Positions 46,201 to 59,245 of a stretch of DNA of 64,000 nt are shown here, in pieces; within the stretch, counting starts at the first letter, position 1, and every line of letters begins with the position of its first letter. A model generated the notes under the pieces. The model searched no databases, was not told where the DNA came from, and saw only the letters and a program-made list of their open reading frames with translations. A program made the position numbers and the translations under genes. The stretch is from Argopecten irradians (lineage: Eukaryota; Mollusca; Bivalvia; Pectinida; Pectinidae): positions 25,510,864 to 25,574,863 of the forward strand of contig NC_091140.1 of the NCBI RefSeq assembly GCF_041381155.1, in the 5' to 3' direction.

Positions 46201-47811
46201 TCATACTGTAAAGCAAATCACTAAATATAACCTACAAAGGCAACATTTTATTTCAGAGATGTTTTTCAACCTTTATCAAATGATTTGCTGACTTAAATTA
46301 AAGAAATCAAATTCATTGAACCATTCTGTGAGTTGTCTCTTTAAGTTGTAAAGGATAATAAATTATTAAACTTTCAAATGATTAATTGCTAAAATTAGTC
46401 TACACTAACATACACATATGATTAATGACTAATTATCTAAAACATTCTTAAATACAGAATATACATATTGCACTTTGGAAACATACAGTTTAGATAATTT
46501 GTAAGTTGTTGTCACTTCAACACAAAATCTGTCAATATCACACATCAGCAGGATAAAAGTTTTCTATGATAATGACACCAATCACTCACCAATTTATAAT
46601 ATGGCAGCATGATATGTCCATATGCATCTTTTCTTAAAGAAAATTTTTACTAAAAAAAACACCTTTATTTTCTAGAGAGAGATTCTCTTGACAGAGATCT
46701 TGATGTTCAGATTTTTTTTTACCAAAATAATATGCATTTAGCTCTTCTGAAGATGTAATTATTGCCATATAATCTTTGTTGCCATGGAAAATAAAAGTAC
46801 AGCTGAATAGTTTATCATACAGTGTAGAGTGGCAGATTTTATTGATCTACATTTGGTTATATTCAGTAATTAATAAAGAATAAATATGTATCTATATATA
46901 TAGGCCTATATCAAACACTGTATCATCATAACCACATATACTCCTCATATTATAAGCTGCGAAAGCTGACTTTTAACAAACTCTTACAGTGTCTACAACA
47001 TATCACTCACCAACCCTATAGTTTAGAATTACAACTGGCATCCAAACTTTAATCCAACTGAATTTCTAATATCACCATAGATACTGATTATCCATTCATA
47101 AACATGTTTACAAAACTTGTCATGTGTTCTTCATATCAACCAATGTGGAATGATGTCACAGGCAAGCAATAGCTAGCTATCTTGAGACACTGATGTTGTT
47201 AATACTTACACTATAGCTGTTGATAAACAATATATTGGATATTCTGCCAATAATTAAAGAGCAGCATTGTTTGTTTTAAAATTGTTACTGCATCAGTAAA
47301 ACAAATAATGATGGTTATTTTCTCTTAAATTTGATCTAAATTGAATAAAAAATACTAAAATAAAATCAATCAAAATTTTTGCATGTCATGATCAATAATC
47401 ACTCCTGTGTCTCCTAATTAGAGGATACATCACGGAAACTAAAAATATCTAAAACACTAAAAGCTGGCTCTAAATAATCAGGAACATTTGGAAATAAATG
47501 GCTGTAGTTGAATGTTACTTGCGGTAGTTTGGTCAAGTAAAATAATTATCTTTTCTATCAATGATAGAATGGCAAGGGAGGTAACCATGTCAATATCTAT
47601 CTGTAAGATAAGTTATTCCTATTCATTTGAAATGCAATTCTTCACGCAATCTCAAGTGTGGAGGACAACACACCATTTGTTGTTCACCAGTATTAAAATG
47701 TCTGTAAACTTGCTGGTTTACTTTCTCCTCCTGGGAGATGCAGCCTTGGATATCAGGGGAGGTGAGCTGTAGTCCAAGGCAGGTAACTGGATGCTGTCAG
47801 CTACATCGGCA
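43238..47811. other. AT-rich intergenic stretch, perhaps CRACD-like 3' UTR at its right end
   Basis: No gene is recognised. A dispersed repeat matching 9783-9925 lies at 44045-44190. The right part may hold the 3' UTR of the minus-strand gene starting at 47.8 kb; several minus-strand AATAAA signals exist (for example TTTATT near 46838 and 46246) but none can be preferred. Confidence 0.45.
44045..44190. repeat. Dispersed repeat, copy 2
   Basis: It matches 9783-9925, sharing TCTCCTGAAATGCCTTC, TATGACATA and a TTTTCTGG end. Confidence 0.6.
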
Positions 47812-47820
47812 TCAACTCAC

Positions 47821-47916
47821 CTCCAAGTTTTGGAAACTTTTAACCATGTCCAGCACCTTGGACTGTCTTTTGTCGCTGCACTTTTCCACCACTGGTTTGT
47901 CACGAAGAAGAACCTT
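47821..47916 (-). CDS. CRACD-like gene, most 3' exon identified
   Basis: The exon follows a strong acceptor (TTGTTTTTACAG) and encodes 32 codons, KVLLRDKPVVEKCSDKRQSK then VLDMVKSFQNLE, in phase 0 with the large exon. A donor-like GTGAGT follows at once. Either another exon lies to the left, or the frame simply reads two more codons to the TGA at 47814-47812, ending ...NLEVS. The second option gives a complete C-terminus. Confidence 0.7.
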
Positions 47917-49588
47917 CTGTAAAAACAACCAAAATTATTGTAGTGTAATTTGCTAGCCATGATTAATCAAGTCTCTCCTTCTCTCTCTTTCTTTTCTTTC
48001 TTTCCTTTTTATGATTTTATTCATCAAAGTTTTCATAACTTAAAAGAGCTTTTTTCATTAACATTGTTTGGCTTATAAATTTGTTGATTTGTTTTCTGTA
48101 GTTTGTTGTTTAAAATTCTCATAAGGTATATAGTACACAAATCAACTGTTTTGTAATTGTGACCTTTGTATGTTGTTTCAAACTATTGTTTTTCAAACAC
48201 CAAGTAAATGTCTTCTAAAAAAATAACAGGAAATGTTTACCATTAATTTATTGATTTGATATGAAATATTAAATCTGAACTTACAAAAAATATTCATTTG
48301 AGCATTAAAGATAAGGTTCGATCAAGGGGAAAGCGGCTACATGACGTCATAAAATGAGTAGTTGTTTGCAAATAAAAATGGGGCATGCATATATTTATAT
48401 GTATGATAATCTGTTATTATGTGGGAGAAAAACATGTCTGGTAATGTGATATGATCCTTAATTAATTCAACCTCCAAGGATTCTGTCCTCTCAAAATTCC
48501 TTCTCTTCTCTTCGAATTGTCATCCTACAGACCAAATTATAAATGTTTTCCTTCAACAAACTCCCTAAATGCGGTTGCAACTTATGATTTATTTGACACA
48601 CAAACAGGTAAACAAAATTACGCACATAACATGCAAATTCACAACAAAATACATGTACAGAGAAAAAGGAGCAAGTATGTGACTGGATCAAGAAGGATAA
48701 CTCAAACTCATTTACATCCCAATGGTAATTCCTACACAAGGGAGATAACTCTTCTGGATCTGACATGGCAGAGATGAAAACACACTGACTAAAATATGAA
48801 TGAAAACCTGGGGCAAGCTTGTAATGAGATACATATTCCATTTTTACATTCATCAGCTTGGATGCATCTCAATTTTTTTTATCAGCCTGGATGCATGTTT
48901 TATTTCTGAAATTTTATGTGAAAACAAATTTCATTCCAATCCTGAGAGTAGTAAAATCAGGGTATTAAAACAGGGATTTGGCAGCATGCTGCGCAGTATA
49001 TAGGTTACTTACATGTCCTAGGGCTATTCTCCTGCAGCAATTGAAATTAATTAATCTTTTAACCTACTGTAGTTAAATGTTCGGAAACTTTGACATAATT
49101 ATCAAATCCTTTCTCGTTGCCTTACATAGATTGTGTATTTGCACAAAGTGACTCTAGTTTTTTAAACTTTGTCTTTTTACAACTTTAGCAGATTTTGTCA
49201 ACTGGTTTTTAGTAGTGTATTTTTTTTTAATTGAACCCCAAACTAACAGCTAGAACAATATATGTGCAAGGTGTGAACTATTGACATTGAACAGCCATTT
49301 CATTAGACAAACTGCAAGCAAAACATAAAAGTGGTCAAATCAGCCAAAAGCAGCCTGACTGAAGCAAATTCTGCAAAAATTTCCATAACACTAGCAAAGG
49401 TGTTGGCAGCATATCTATCCACTTACTGGTCTTGAATAATGAACAGTCTGGGCAAGGACAACATGTGTATTCCTGACATTATTATGCAATTAATCAAATT
49501 AATTAAAGTCTCTGATAGTTTTCCTGTTGTGAATTAAGTTATTTACAAAAAACAGATAACAATAACATATAGCCATTTAATTACTCAC

Positions 49589-51297
49589 CTCTTCTAAGGC
49601 CTTTGAGGGTTTCTTTGGGGGAACAGGTCTCTCTGTTTTCTTTTCTATGATTTCTATTTTGATTTGTGGTTCTTTTTCCTTCTTCTTGGCCAGATTCGCC
49701 TTCCAGGCTGGTACAGAGGATGAGGAAGACGTAGAAGGTTGACTACCACCACCGCCAGTTGTAGAACTCTTGGCCTCAAACTTTGATCTGTTTGACAATG
49801 TCCTTTGAACTGGCTCACTTTCTTTCTTTGTATCTGGGGCTTTTTTGTTTCCGTTAATTTTTTCCTTTTCTTCCTTGCTCGCAACGCCTGAGGATGATTT
49901 CACACTACCCCTGTTAAACGAGGCACTCTCAGATTTATCTTTGTCTTTTAAGCTCCGTACTAAAGATGGCCCCTCCTTGTTTGCACTAGAAGTATTTGAA
50001 CTATCTGTAGTTACTGGTTTGACACCCACTGAAGCATTTGCCTTTGTACCAACAGCTGATTGTCCTGATGCAGGTTTTGTACCTGCTGATGACGGTACAG
50101 TGGTCGGTTTAGCCCCTGCAGATGAAGGAGTAGGTTTTGTCCCTAGTGACTGTCCTACTGAAGGTTTGGCCCCTATTGATTGTACTAGGGTTGGTTTAGT
50201 CCCTACTGACTGTCCAGAAGGTTTGGCCCCTACAGAGGGTGCAGGTTTAGCCCCTAGAGATGATTGTAAAGGAGTTGTCTTGGCCCCTCCTAATGATGAC
50301 AGAGGGTTAACTTTAGCCCCAACAGGTGGAGAACTTTCCTTCTTCACAGGTGGAGAATTTTCCTTCTTATCAGCTTCCCTTTCCTCCTTTTCTGCATCAG
50401 CTTGTTTTCGTCTGGCTAAAGCAAACCATAATGGTTCGGTAGCATTACCTGTGTCTTTCCGAGATTGACGTTTTGGCTCTGATTTTTTAGACAGAGCTGA
50501 TGATAATGTATCTGCTTTACCCTCCACGGATTCCTCTTTCACACTTTGGCTTAAATTACTGCTAGCTGCAGCATTCTCTTTCATTTTCTTATCTAAAAAC
50601 TCCTGCGAAACTGGCTGTACAGGTAAAGTTTTACTCCGCGACTGTCTCTTCAGCCTGTAGTCCTCGCGGGGTGAAGCTAGTTTGTTAGATAGAGATTTAC
50701 TCTTCTCATGTACAGAGGGCGGTGTACTGTCTTTACTAGACACCTCAGCCTTTACCGGTTCAGCTTTGGTATCTGTTACATTTGGTTTTGGCTGTACATT
50801 TTTGTTTGGTTCCTCTGAAACTGTATTCAAATGTGGAGCTTTACCACTGTCTGAAGACGATGTCTTCCTTAAAGGCTCTTTCTTTAACACATAAGTTATC
50901 CCCCCTGTGGAGGGGGCAGCACCTGTAGGTGATGTCTTTTTGCCATCAGATGGCAGCACAGATGGTGTAACCTCATTGGAGTCCTTTTTCACTTCTAAGA
51001 AATCCTCCTCTGAGAATTCCTCATTTGTTCTCTCCTTTCTAACAGACAATCGTTTGTTGAAAGCCTTTGCGAGCTCGTCTCCACTTGGAGGAAGCTGAGG
51101 AGGTTCAACTAGACTTTTTGGACGAGGCCTGGTGCGGAGTTTGACCGCCCCAAGAGCCACTGGGCTGACCGGTAGACCAGGCATTTTATCCTTATCAGCC
51201 TCTGTCACACTCTTTCGTTTACTAGGACTACCAGTGTCTACCTCCAGGGACGGACTGACAGTTTCAGTATCAGCATTGGATTTATCTTTACTGGCAC
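49589..51297 (-). CDS. CRACD/KIAA1211-like actin-capping regulator, large exon
   Basis: This 1709-base exon (2 bases plus 569 codons) starts after TGTTTGCAG and ends at donor GTGAGT; the hydrophobic start of the longer frame is intron. The protein is Lys/Ser/Pro/Glu-rich and mostly disordered. Family-type boxes are EPLWFALARRKQ and, near the end, VPAWKANLAKKKEK, which resemble the EPxW-x-LAxxK boxes near the C-terminus of vertebrate CRACD (KIAA1211). A run of eleven GAKP/GTKP-type repeats lies at about 50015-50325. RPVPPKKPS near the end is a possible SH3 ligand. CRACD restrains capping protein and so promotes actin polymerisation at epithelial junctions (vertebrate knowledge); the same role here is inference. 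Confidence 0.75.
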
Positions 51298-51543
51298 CTG
51301 CAAACAAGCCACAGACTATGATCAGCCAAATGGTTGAAAATAAACCTAAACTTACCATCTTTATAATGTCACTTTTACATTAGAATGGTAAGAGTTTTTA
51401 TTTCACTTAACCCATCATCATCTTTATGGAACTACATATATAGATTGCATACAATTTTGTCATTTTATTCATGATTTCTAAAAATATAACTTCAACAAAT
51501 ACAATCAGATGTTATCTTCTCACAATGTATGCATGGTTATTAT

Positions 51544-51906
51544 TTAAAGATGCTCCACCGCCGACAAATGGTATTTTTTCACTATCAAAAACAGGATCAG
51601 ACGATTTAGTATTTTTCTTCAGTTACAGAATTACTTACTTTACACCATTACCACCATGGAAAAGTTTGAGATTTTCATTATATTTTAAGTTAAAAATACA
51701 AAAAATAATTAATTGCATCCCGAAAATATTCCGTGGCACTATATCCTATATAGAATGAAGTACTGATTGCCCATGCACCAAAGGCAAAATATTTTTTTTT
51801 TCATTATTTTTTGTGTTAATTAGACATATATATACATGATTAAACAACAGTTATTATTCAAATGATGAACATCATTTATACTCTGTCAGCAGTGGAGCAT
51901 CTTTAA
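51544..51906. mobile_element. TTAA-flanked miniature element, copy 2, in an intron
   Basis: It has the same terminal repeats as 41672-42037 (AGATGCTCCACCGCCGACA and GTCAGCAGTGGAGCATCT), TTAA at 51544-51547 and 51903-51906, and lies in reverse orientation relative to copy 1. It fills half of the 764-base intron between two CRACD-like exons. Confidence 0.88.
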
Positions 51907-52061
51907 CAACATTGTTTATTTCTCATCATATCAACAAATTTCCACTCAAGAAAGTCAATGAACTCAAACATTTCATTTTCACAGGCCAAGAGACCATTTT
52001 CTAATATCGTCTGGAGAAGCCAGGAGACCATTTTTTATAGATTACTTTGAGATATACCTAC

Positions 52062-52305
52062 CAATCTGGATACTTGTTTTATTGTCCTTGACGGAGATCA
52101 CCGGTTCCACCTCAGTAGGTATGGTACCCTCAGTATCAGCAGTTCTTGCCTTGGCCTCAACATCTGGGGTTTTCACCCCCTCCTTGGTAGATACTACAGG
52201 CTTGACATCGTCCAGAGGTTTTGGTGTTGATACTGGTGACGGTATTTCTTTGGGCGGAGACTCTTCCTTCAGCAGTGGCAAGGAAGCTGCTCCTCCCGAA
52301 GGTCT
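52062..52305 (-). CDS. CRACD-like gene exon (acidic/proline-rich)
   Basis: It starts after CAATTGTCAACAG and ends at donor GTAGGT. It encodes 81 codons plus one base, in phase with both neighbours. The sequence is low-complexity, with repeated SPPKEIPSPVSTPKP-type stretches and VKTPDVEAKA. It has no recognised fold and continues the disordered linker. Confidence 0.8.
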
Positions 52306-53139
52306 CTGTTGACAATTGGAAGAACAAAATAAAAGCTTTTTTAAATTAGGTCAAGAATCAAAGGGATAAAATATTTGATGAGGCAAAAATATTTGGAGTT
52401 AACATAAGCACTCAAAACAGTAATTGTAATAAATCAATGAACAAGATTTGGCAAAAATCATTTCTAAGTTGTCTTCAAAAACTTTTTATACAAAATGTCA
52501 AATAATCTACCAGTATCTGTCTTCATTTGTAACTTCCTAATTATGTGATAATTCAATATTCGGAAACAAAAGTGAAAAAAAGAAATTGATATTCTATATC
52601 CATGAGTTTGGTGAGATAAGATGGCTTCGCATGAGATGGAAGAAACAGAAGCTATCCATAAACACACATCAGTTATCTGATCTAAACGGGAGATTTAATG
52701 TTCTCATCTGTCTGTTGGTCATTGACTGTGTGTGAGAGATGTAACCTAGTTATATCATTCTACAGTCAATCTCATTCTCAAGGCTAAAGCTTCATTTCAA
52801 ACAGTAATAGGAATCTGGAATACTTATAACCATAATAATACACAGACCTTTTAATGATTCAGCGTGAAGATCAAAGATTTTAATTCTCCTCCAATATACT
52901 GTTAGTAAATGAAATGTTCTCCACATACATAAATTCTAGAATCTGACATCTTTGGTGTTACAAACTGACTTTATTTGATTGGAATTTTTTGTAAATAACA
53001 ATGTGTATCTAATATATGTGGAAACATGCAAGCTCAAAATCAATCCTTATCTGAAGTAACTTCTCTACAATGAAACATAAAAATACTTGTATTTGGCCTA
53101 GAGGATCAATGTGTATATAATATGTGTGACTAAAATTGG

Positions 53140-53210
53140 AATGTATATAGAAATGTATATAGGAATGTATATAGAAATGTATATAGGAATGTATATAGGA
53201 ATGTATACAT
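53140..53210. repeat. 12-bp minisatellite
   Basis: Six tandem copies of GAATGTATATAG with A/G alternation, inside an intron of the CRACD-like gene. Confidence 0.85.
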
Positions 53211-53882
53211 GCAGAAATGGAAATTACAGTGCCATCATGTACAATAACATATCGTAGAAATTTACTTAAGGAAATAGTCACACAGAACTTTAAAAACCAA
53301 TTAAGTATCTAAATAGTAGACAGGTCATCAACAATCAAATTTTTGGTATACAACTATCCAGCTTAATTAATTTTACAATAAGATTATTTCCCCCTGGTTT
53401 CTGTACAGAACAATCACGCTACATTTCACAATAAGATCACCTCCCCTTGATTTGAATGTAAACCTATCCAGCTATACTTTATCACAAGATTATTTCCAAC
53501 TCATTTGTCTACAGAAACATTCAATAACATCTTTCGCTAGCTTGAATACTGAACTCTCCAGCTGCAAGGTTATTTCCCCTTGTTTAGTGAAGAGATCTAT
53601 CTAGCTAAAGTTTAATTACCATAAAGTTATCTCCTCTAGTTTCTGTACAAAACTTCATGTATTACTAAATCTATATACAAGATTACCCCTACTCACTATA
53701 TCCCTTCAAACAAAAGGGTTCTCTATGCCTTCAGATGAATAATTCCCCATTCCAGAGATAGCTAATTAAATGATCAGGTCTTAACATACCTATATCAATT
53801 CATAATTTTTCCTATCTATCCTAAATACTCCACCCAATCCAAGACAAATGAGCCTAGTTACAGGAGATGGAGAAAGACTTAC

Positions 53883-54010
53883 TGTTCTTGCACGCTGACT
53901 AGAGGCCCGACGCTGCCTCGGTTTAATAGAGATCTTGTGTTTAGCAGCTTCACTGTCCAGGACCTGAGTATCCAACTTGACAACATTTAAATCCACATCC
54001 ATTTTGGCAC
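53883..54010 (-). CDS. CRACD-like gene exon with the AAKHK box
   Basis: It encodes AKMDVDLNVVKLDTQVLDSE then AAKHKISIKPRQRRASSQRA and RT, between the acceptor ATTTCTTTCAG and the donor GTAAGT (128 bases: 2 plus 42 codons). The LD-xx-AAKHK-(L/I)-x-(V/I)-KP-x-x-QR box closely resembles the conserved N-terminal segment of vertebrate CRACD/CRACDL (DUF4592 region), where I recall AAKHKLAVKPKKQRVS. This is the strongest evidence for the family call. Confidence 0.85.
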
Positions 54011-55228
54011 CTGAAAGAAATGAAATACCTTTATCACTATTGAATGGTTTACCTATCAGTACACCTGTGAATCATAATTAAGACACAATATGTGTTTGTC
54101 TATGTACTGTTATATTGATAGATGAAAGGTATCCATATTGACAATTACGTCAACACAAATTTGCTTCACAGAGATTCTTCAAACAACATGGAAGGACATT
54201 AAAGATATATGTACTATCAATACATATCAAAAGAATGATCAAATTCAAATAAATCAATGGACAGATGATTGAAAATCGATGACTGCGTCTGACCGGTGAT
54301 AGTTACCTTGTAATATACACCTGGATAATGACTGATACACAGGGATATTATTGATCAGTTCTCACAATATAAATGTCACCAGGTGAAAAATAAGAAGATT
54401 CCTTACATATCAAATCCCTGTACAATAGCTCCTGATTACCTGCATAAACAGTGACTTCTAAATATAGTCAACAGAAAGTTACCTGTGTGTATGACATAAA
54501 AATTATGTAGTGTTTAAGCCTTAATATGGTGAGTAAAGTGTGCCTATTTAGATTTTTAAACCCAAGTAATTGAACATGTCAGGTGAAGTCAAACTAAAGT
54601 GTCAGAACACAAGTTACAAAGTCACTCACCTGTGACTTCTAATTCAATCTAGGTTTAATACCCAGTAAATCTACAATTACGGTAGTCTGTTCGTGACCTA
54701 CAATTTAGGTTAAATCTGCAATGTTTTTACCATCAATTAACGCTCCAAAACTTCAAAAGAAACAGATTTCTATTAAAACCCCACCCAAAACCATATTTAT
54801 TGACAAAGAACAAATGGTTCATGACAAAATAAAACTATTTGATAATTATGTCGGCCAAACTATATTAAAATATTTTTGCATGGGTTTTATAGGGTGTGTA
54901 TTCAAATGAAAAAAGATTAAGTTTATCCCATTCAGATGTCTGATGTATAACATAATGTTACTACTATCAACTAATAATTTAAATTGGTGTCAGTCCTTTA
55001 TTTGGTTGGTAAAATAAAGTTTACAACATTGTATCACAAACCTGACACACACGTCTTATATGACCTATAGAATACTACCCTTTGCTAAGTGTCCTACGAC
55101 AGAGCCACATTGAGGACCTATCACATATCTTTTGAATTCTCCTGCATTAATGGCCCTGTTCAAGTTTGTACTCTTGAGATCCCATGGTTGTTACATAATA
55201 ACTATTTCTTTGTTTATTAACTAGGACC

Positions 55229-55478
55229 TCTGGTTTAGCTGCTAGGATGGATACCCCTGGTTTAGCTAGCTGCTAGGACGAGTACCCCTAATTTAGCTAG
55301 CTGCTAGGATGAGTATCCCTTTTGTAGCTAGCTGCTAGGATGATTACCCCTTGTGTAACAAGCTGCTAGGACAAGTTCTCCTGGTTTAGCTAGCTGCTAG
55401 GACGAGTACCCCTGGTTTAGCTAGCTGCTAGGATGAGTTCCCTTGGTTTAGCTAGCTGCTAGGACGAGTACCCCTGAT
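55229..55478. repeat. 31-bp minisatellite, eight copies
   Basis: Units resemble TTTAGCTAGCTGCTAGGA followed by GAGTACCCCTGG. AGCTAGCT is self-complementary. The array is intronic in the CRACD-like gene. Confidence 0.93.
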
Positions 55479-56652
55479 TATGCTGGTTCGGTTTCTCCAT
55501 CTAACCTAAATTTGAGTCTCACCAGTGACCCTAGCCTTGAGGAACGTCAACATCCAATTTTAGAGTCTATTTAAAATAAGTGCATGATTATATCAGCCTA
55601 ATCTGAGCAAAACATACAGAAATAGTGACTGGTGTTTTTCCTTCAAAATCCTAATGCATGTTCAACTTGTTTTTACACAATTTAAAGACTTTAGACTAAA
55701 AGTTGAGTCACACGCCTCAAGGTAATTCCTGCCAGGGCACATACACTATTTATGAAGCCTGTTTTATTAAAACAAAAAGATTACAATGGTATTGATTAGG
55801 ATGAGGTGAGAAGACACTTGGGACTTTTCCCTCACCTCCATCAGATCTTGATTAACAGTGAAGTTTACATCACACAGACTGTAATCACCAGTAATCTTCC
55901 CCAGTAAAACCGTCCCAACAGACAAACATACTGCAGATCTTTTTCCTGTGCTAAGTCGCCGGTGAAACGGCTCCAAATTTAGACATTAATGATAAACACC
56001 ACATCGAATCTGACTTTCTTAGTGTCTGTGGGCCTCTGGACCAATATACTTGCTGACCCTGTTTTCTCATTATTGTAGGAAGTCCCTGAATACAGCAATA
56101 TTAGAATTATAAATATGACTTCTAACTCAATAATTCAATAAAAGGATTAACCTGATGTTTCTAAAATTTCTCTCCTGGACAAGGAAGTTTTATTCACCGA
56201 GAGAAGATAAAAAAACTGCATTTTTGAAAGTAAAAGTAAACAGTAGAATGTTTGATACAGGTTGTAGTGTAAATATAAATGGCCAAAACATCCTTTCATT
56301 AAAAGCATGTGGGACAGACTTAGATGTAAATAATCAGCACCATTAGGACAGACAAACAGCACCATTACCATAACATTGCCAACACTTCCTGGAACCTCAC
56401 AGATAGGGGTGGTCCTGTGTCAAATTTCAATCTATCTAGCAACACAGACTCGAGCAAATAAAAATGAATAAAAACTTTTTTTTTCTACTTTTCCTTTGAA
56501 ATTGTTCATAAACCTAGGTATCCTGACCACATAAGGAAATGACATGAGTCAAAGTTAAGCATCATTAAATGGTTTTAGAAGTTGAATGACTGACCATCTT
56601 TTAGGGAATTTCAACTTTTAAAAATCTAACTGATTCTTACACAGAAACCTTA

Positions 56653-56815
56653 TCTTAGACATGCCTTATCCCTGGTATACCCAGTACATTCCAGGCTGAT
56701 CCGGACCCAGCTCTGTACAGGAAACCTTATCTTGGACATGCTTGATCCCTGGTTTACATTTCAACCGAGAACGTACAGGAAACCTTATCTTGGACATGCC
56801 TGATCTCCAATACAC
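56653..56815. repeat. Degenerate tandem repeat, three units
   Basis: AAACCTTATCTTGGACATGC recurs three times with spacers of varying length, within the same intron. Confidence 0.75.
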
Positions 56816-57904
56816 ATTCCAAATCACACCTCACAATCAGGCAACAAATCTCTGCACGTATTGATCATATGTCACAAACACTCCATTTAAAATTGTAATC
56901 AGATTCCAGCCATTATCCGCACTATATGTCCTATGGGAAACATCACACATTCCAGTGACTTCCGATAGTTTATAGTCCTTGTGGTGATGTCTAAAGGAAA
57001 CTGCTCAATACAGAAACTTACTGATAGTATCTACGACGTTCCATTTTTTCTGACAAAAAATAGTCTAGGGATTTCTTGAAAATTTTAGGTCAGTTGAAAG
57101 AAATGATATCTGATTGCTGTAGCTGAATGTGTAATCTATTGGATTTTTAACGATCAATACAATTAAAGTGAACAGTCGGGCAAGGATGGCTTAAGTCTGT
57201 AAAAATGGTGTGAATGTATCCAGTATAATTTCTTATGAAATGGAAAAATAAAATCTCTCGCCAAAATCTGTCTGAATATGAAGAAATTAATTTAAAGTAT
57301 AGGAATCGTAAAACGTCCTCCCGGCTGACTATGTCCGTGGTTACATTTACACGCAGCCTCGCTTTCAATGCTTTCAACTTTCCTTTACTTTAATGGTCAG
57401 AACTAGGAAACGTAAGCAGAACTTGGCCGTCATATTAATATATGAGAACTTTTGGAAGGCCAATGAATGCATTTAGACTGGTTTTCTTTGCCCGACTATT
57501 CACTTTAAGCCAGTCGATTAAGACCTCCCAAGGGATCAAGAACAAGAGTCCCACAGGACCTGTATCATTCACTGACTTCTTTCGTGATTATCACAAAAAC
57601 TCCTACAATTGTTATCTACCCACCACATATAAGGGTCACTTCAGACTTGATACATAATCCATTTACAGCTACATACAATATACAAATGTTCACCCAAAAA
57701 TTCTGCTACATTTGTCAATTGTTTCATCTTTTGGTTTCTTATTGATATGTGTAATGACACCTAGAATATATCTGAGGGTCACTTCGGACTCCTTACTCCA
57801 TCAGAGTCCACAGGCACATGACCACACATTATCCTGTGTTGATGATCAAGCTAATTCATAGTGATCCATGACAAATGCTAAATATAACAGCTAGAATACT
57901 TTGA

Positions 57905-58103
57905 CCTGATTCCCTCTGTACAGGTTCCTGGGTTAAGGTAGATTTTAATTTAGTCAGTGATCATTACAACTTTGACCTGATTCCTTCGGTACAGATTCCT
58001 GGGTTAAGGTAGATTTTAATTTAGTCAGTCTATATCATTACAACTTTGACCTGATTCCTGTGGTACAGATTCCTGGGTTAAGGTAGATTTTAATTTTGTC
58101 AGT
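57905..58103. repeat. Minisatellite of about 67 bp, three copies
   Basis: Each copy contains TTTGACCTGATTCC and GGTTAAGGTAGATTTTAATT, then GTCAGT; a partial copy follows at 58100-58140. Intronic. Confidence 0.88.
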
Positions 58104-58744
58104 ATTTTAATGATTTATTTTAATTTTGTCAGTATATCATTACACACCTGTAACACCTCATACTAAACTCATCCTCTATACAAGTACTAATAGCCAGGTC
58201 AGATAATTAAATGGTCATTTAGCAGTAACTCTGGCTGACCCCTGTGACATGTTTAATGGTCTGAATGAACATTTATCACGTTTCTGTATATAGAGCATTG
58301 TTAGTTTAATGATGAAAAAAAAATTCTGGCCCCAGTTTCATCCATATTCCATCACTTAAGGAAATCTCTCCAAATTAGATATCCCCTGGAACCATTTCTT
58401 GGCTTAATTGTAAAAGCAATTAAATATCTATAATGGTTTTCTGTGGGAAGTTTGAAGATAAGGAAGTTCCTTCCAATCCTACCACCATAACCAGTATAGT
58501 AGTGGTATTAGTGTGTTAAACCTATAACTACAGGTCTCCAGGAATACACCTCCAATAATCAACCCATAAAACGGATATAAGTAGGAAACAGGCAGGAAAC
58601 ATCCAGACTTCCCTGGCTCGGGGAAGGTGACACAGGGTTACCATGGCAACAGGATGCTGTTCATCATAGTAACAATGAAGATGTGTACTTACAGCCAATC
58701 AAATGGTAACAGACCCAGTTACACATCCTCTAATTAAAACTTAC

Positions 58745-58817
58745 CAGGAGAATGAGCAGTCTTCTGTGGTGTACTACCTCCTACCGAGTCCTGCCATTTA
58801 GTGTTAAAAAGGACATC
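58745..58817 (-). CDS. CRACD-like gene small exon
   Basis: It encodes DVLFNTKWQDSVGGSTPQKT then AHSP, plus one base, between acceptor GTTTTTCAG and donor GTAAGT. Length is 73 bases (24 codons plus 1), in phase with the AAKHK exon. No motif is recognised. Confidence 0.75.
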
Positions 58818-59084
58818 CTGAAAAACACCAAAATATCTGTCCTATATATTGTATACATGGATATATTTGTGGGGGATTAATATTTCGATTTCTATGTGTA
58901 AACATTTCTCGAAGTCATTAATTTTTCGATAAATATGGCCTTTTGCAAAATAGTTTCATTTAGACAAAAAACCTTTCACGATGGGAAAAATTTTGCACTA
59001 AAAAGTAATTTGGGTAATTAGTGTAAATTTCCACATTTACAGTACAACAAATCATGGAATCTAACCAAATGATATAAACAGTTA

Positions 59085-59245
59085 AATATGCATTAGCAGC
59101 CACCTCTGTAAAAAGACCACCTGCTTAAATAAGAACATTTTCTCAGGGTCCCAATTGACCAATTGGCCCTGTGTATAAAGACCTCTTGCCTATAAAGAAA
59201 GTTTTTACTATGACCTTCGGGTAGTCATTATAGACAGGTTTGACT
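59085..59245. mobile_element. Decayed pogo-like miniature element
   Basis: The right end, read on the minus strand as CAGTCAAACCTGTCTATAATG, is typical of pogo/Tigger-like miniature elements. The left end near 59085 matches only loosely. Intronic. Confidence 0.4.

Noticed and set aside
49845..50468. 207-codon forward open frame
   Set aside because: It lies antisense to the large CRACD-like exon and mirrors its proline/alanine/lysine repeats; no independent signals.
55767..55976. Possible alternative exon of the CRACD-like gene (minus strand, donor-like GTGAGG)
   Set aside because: No acceptor, no family motif and no phase match.
57147..57377. 76-codon minus-strand frame, possible alternative first exon
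   Set aside because: No motif or convincing donor; considered chance within an intron.
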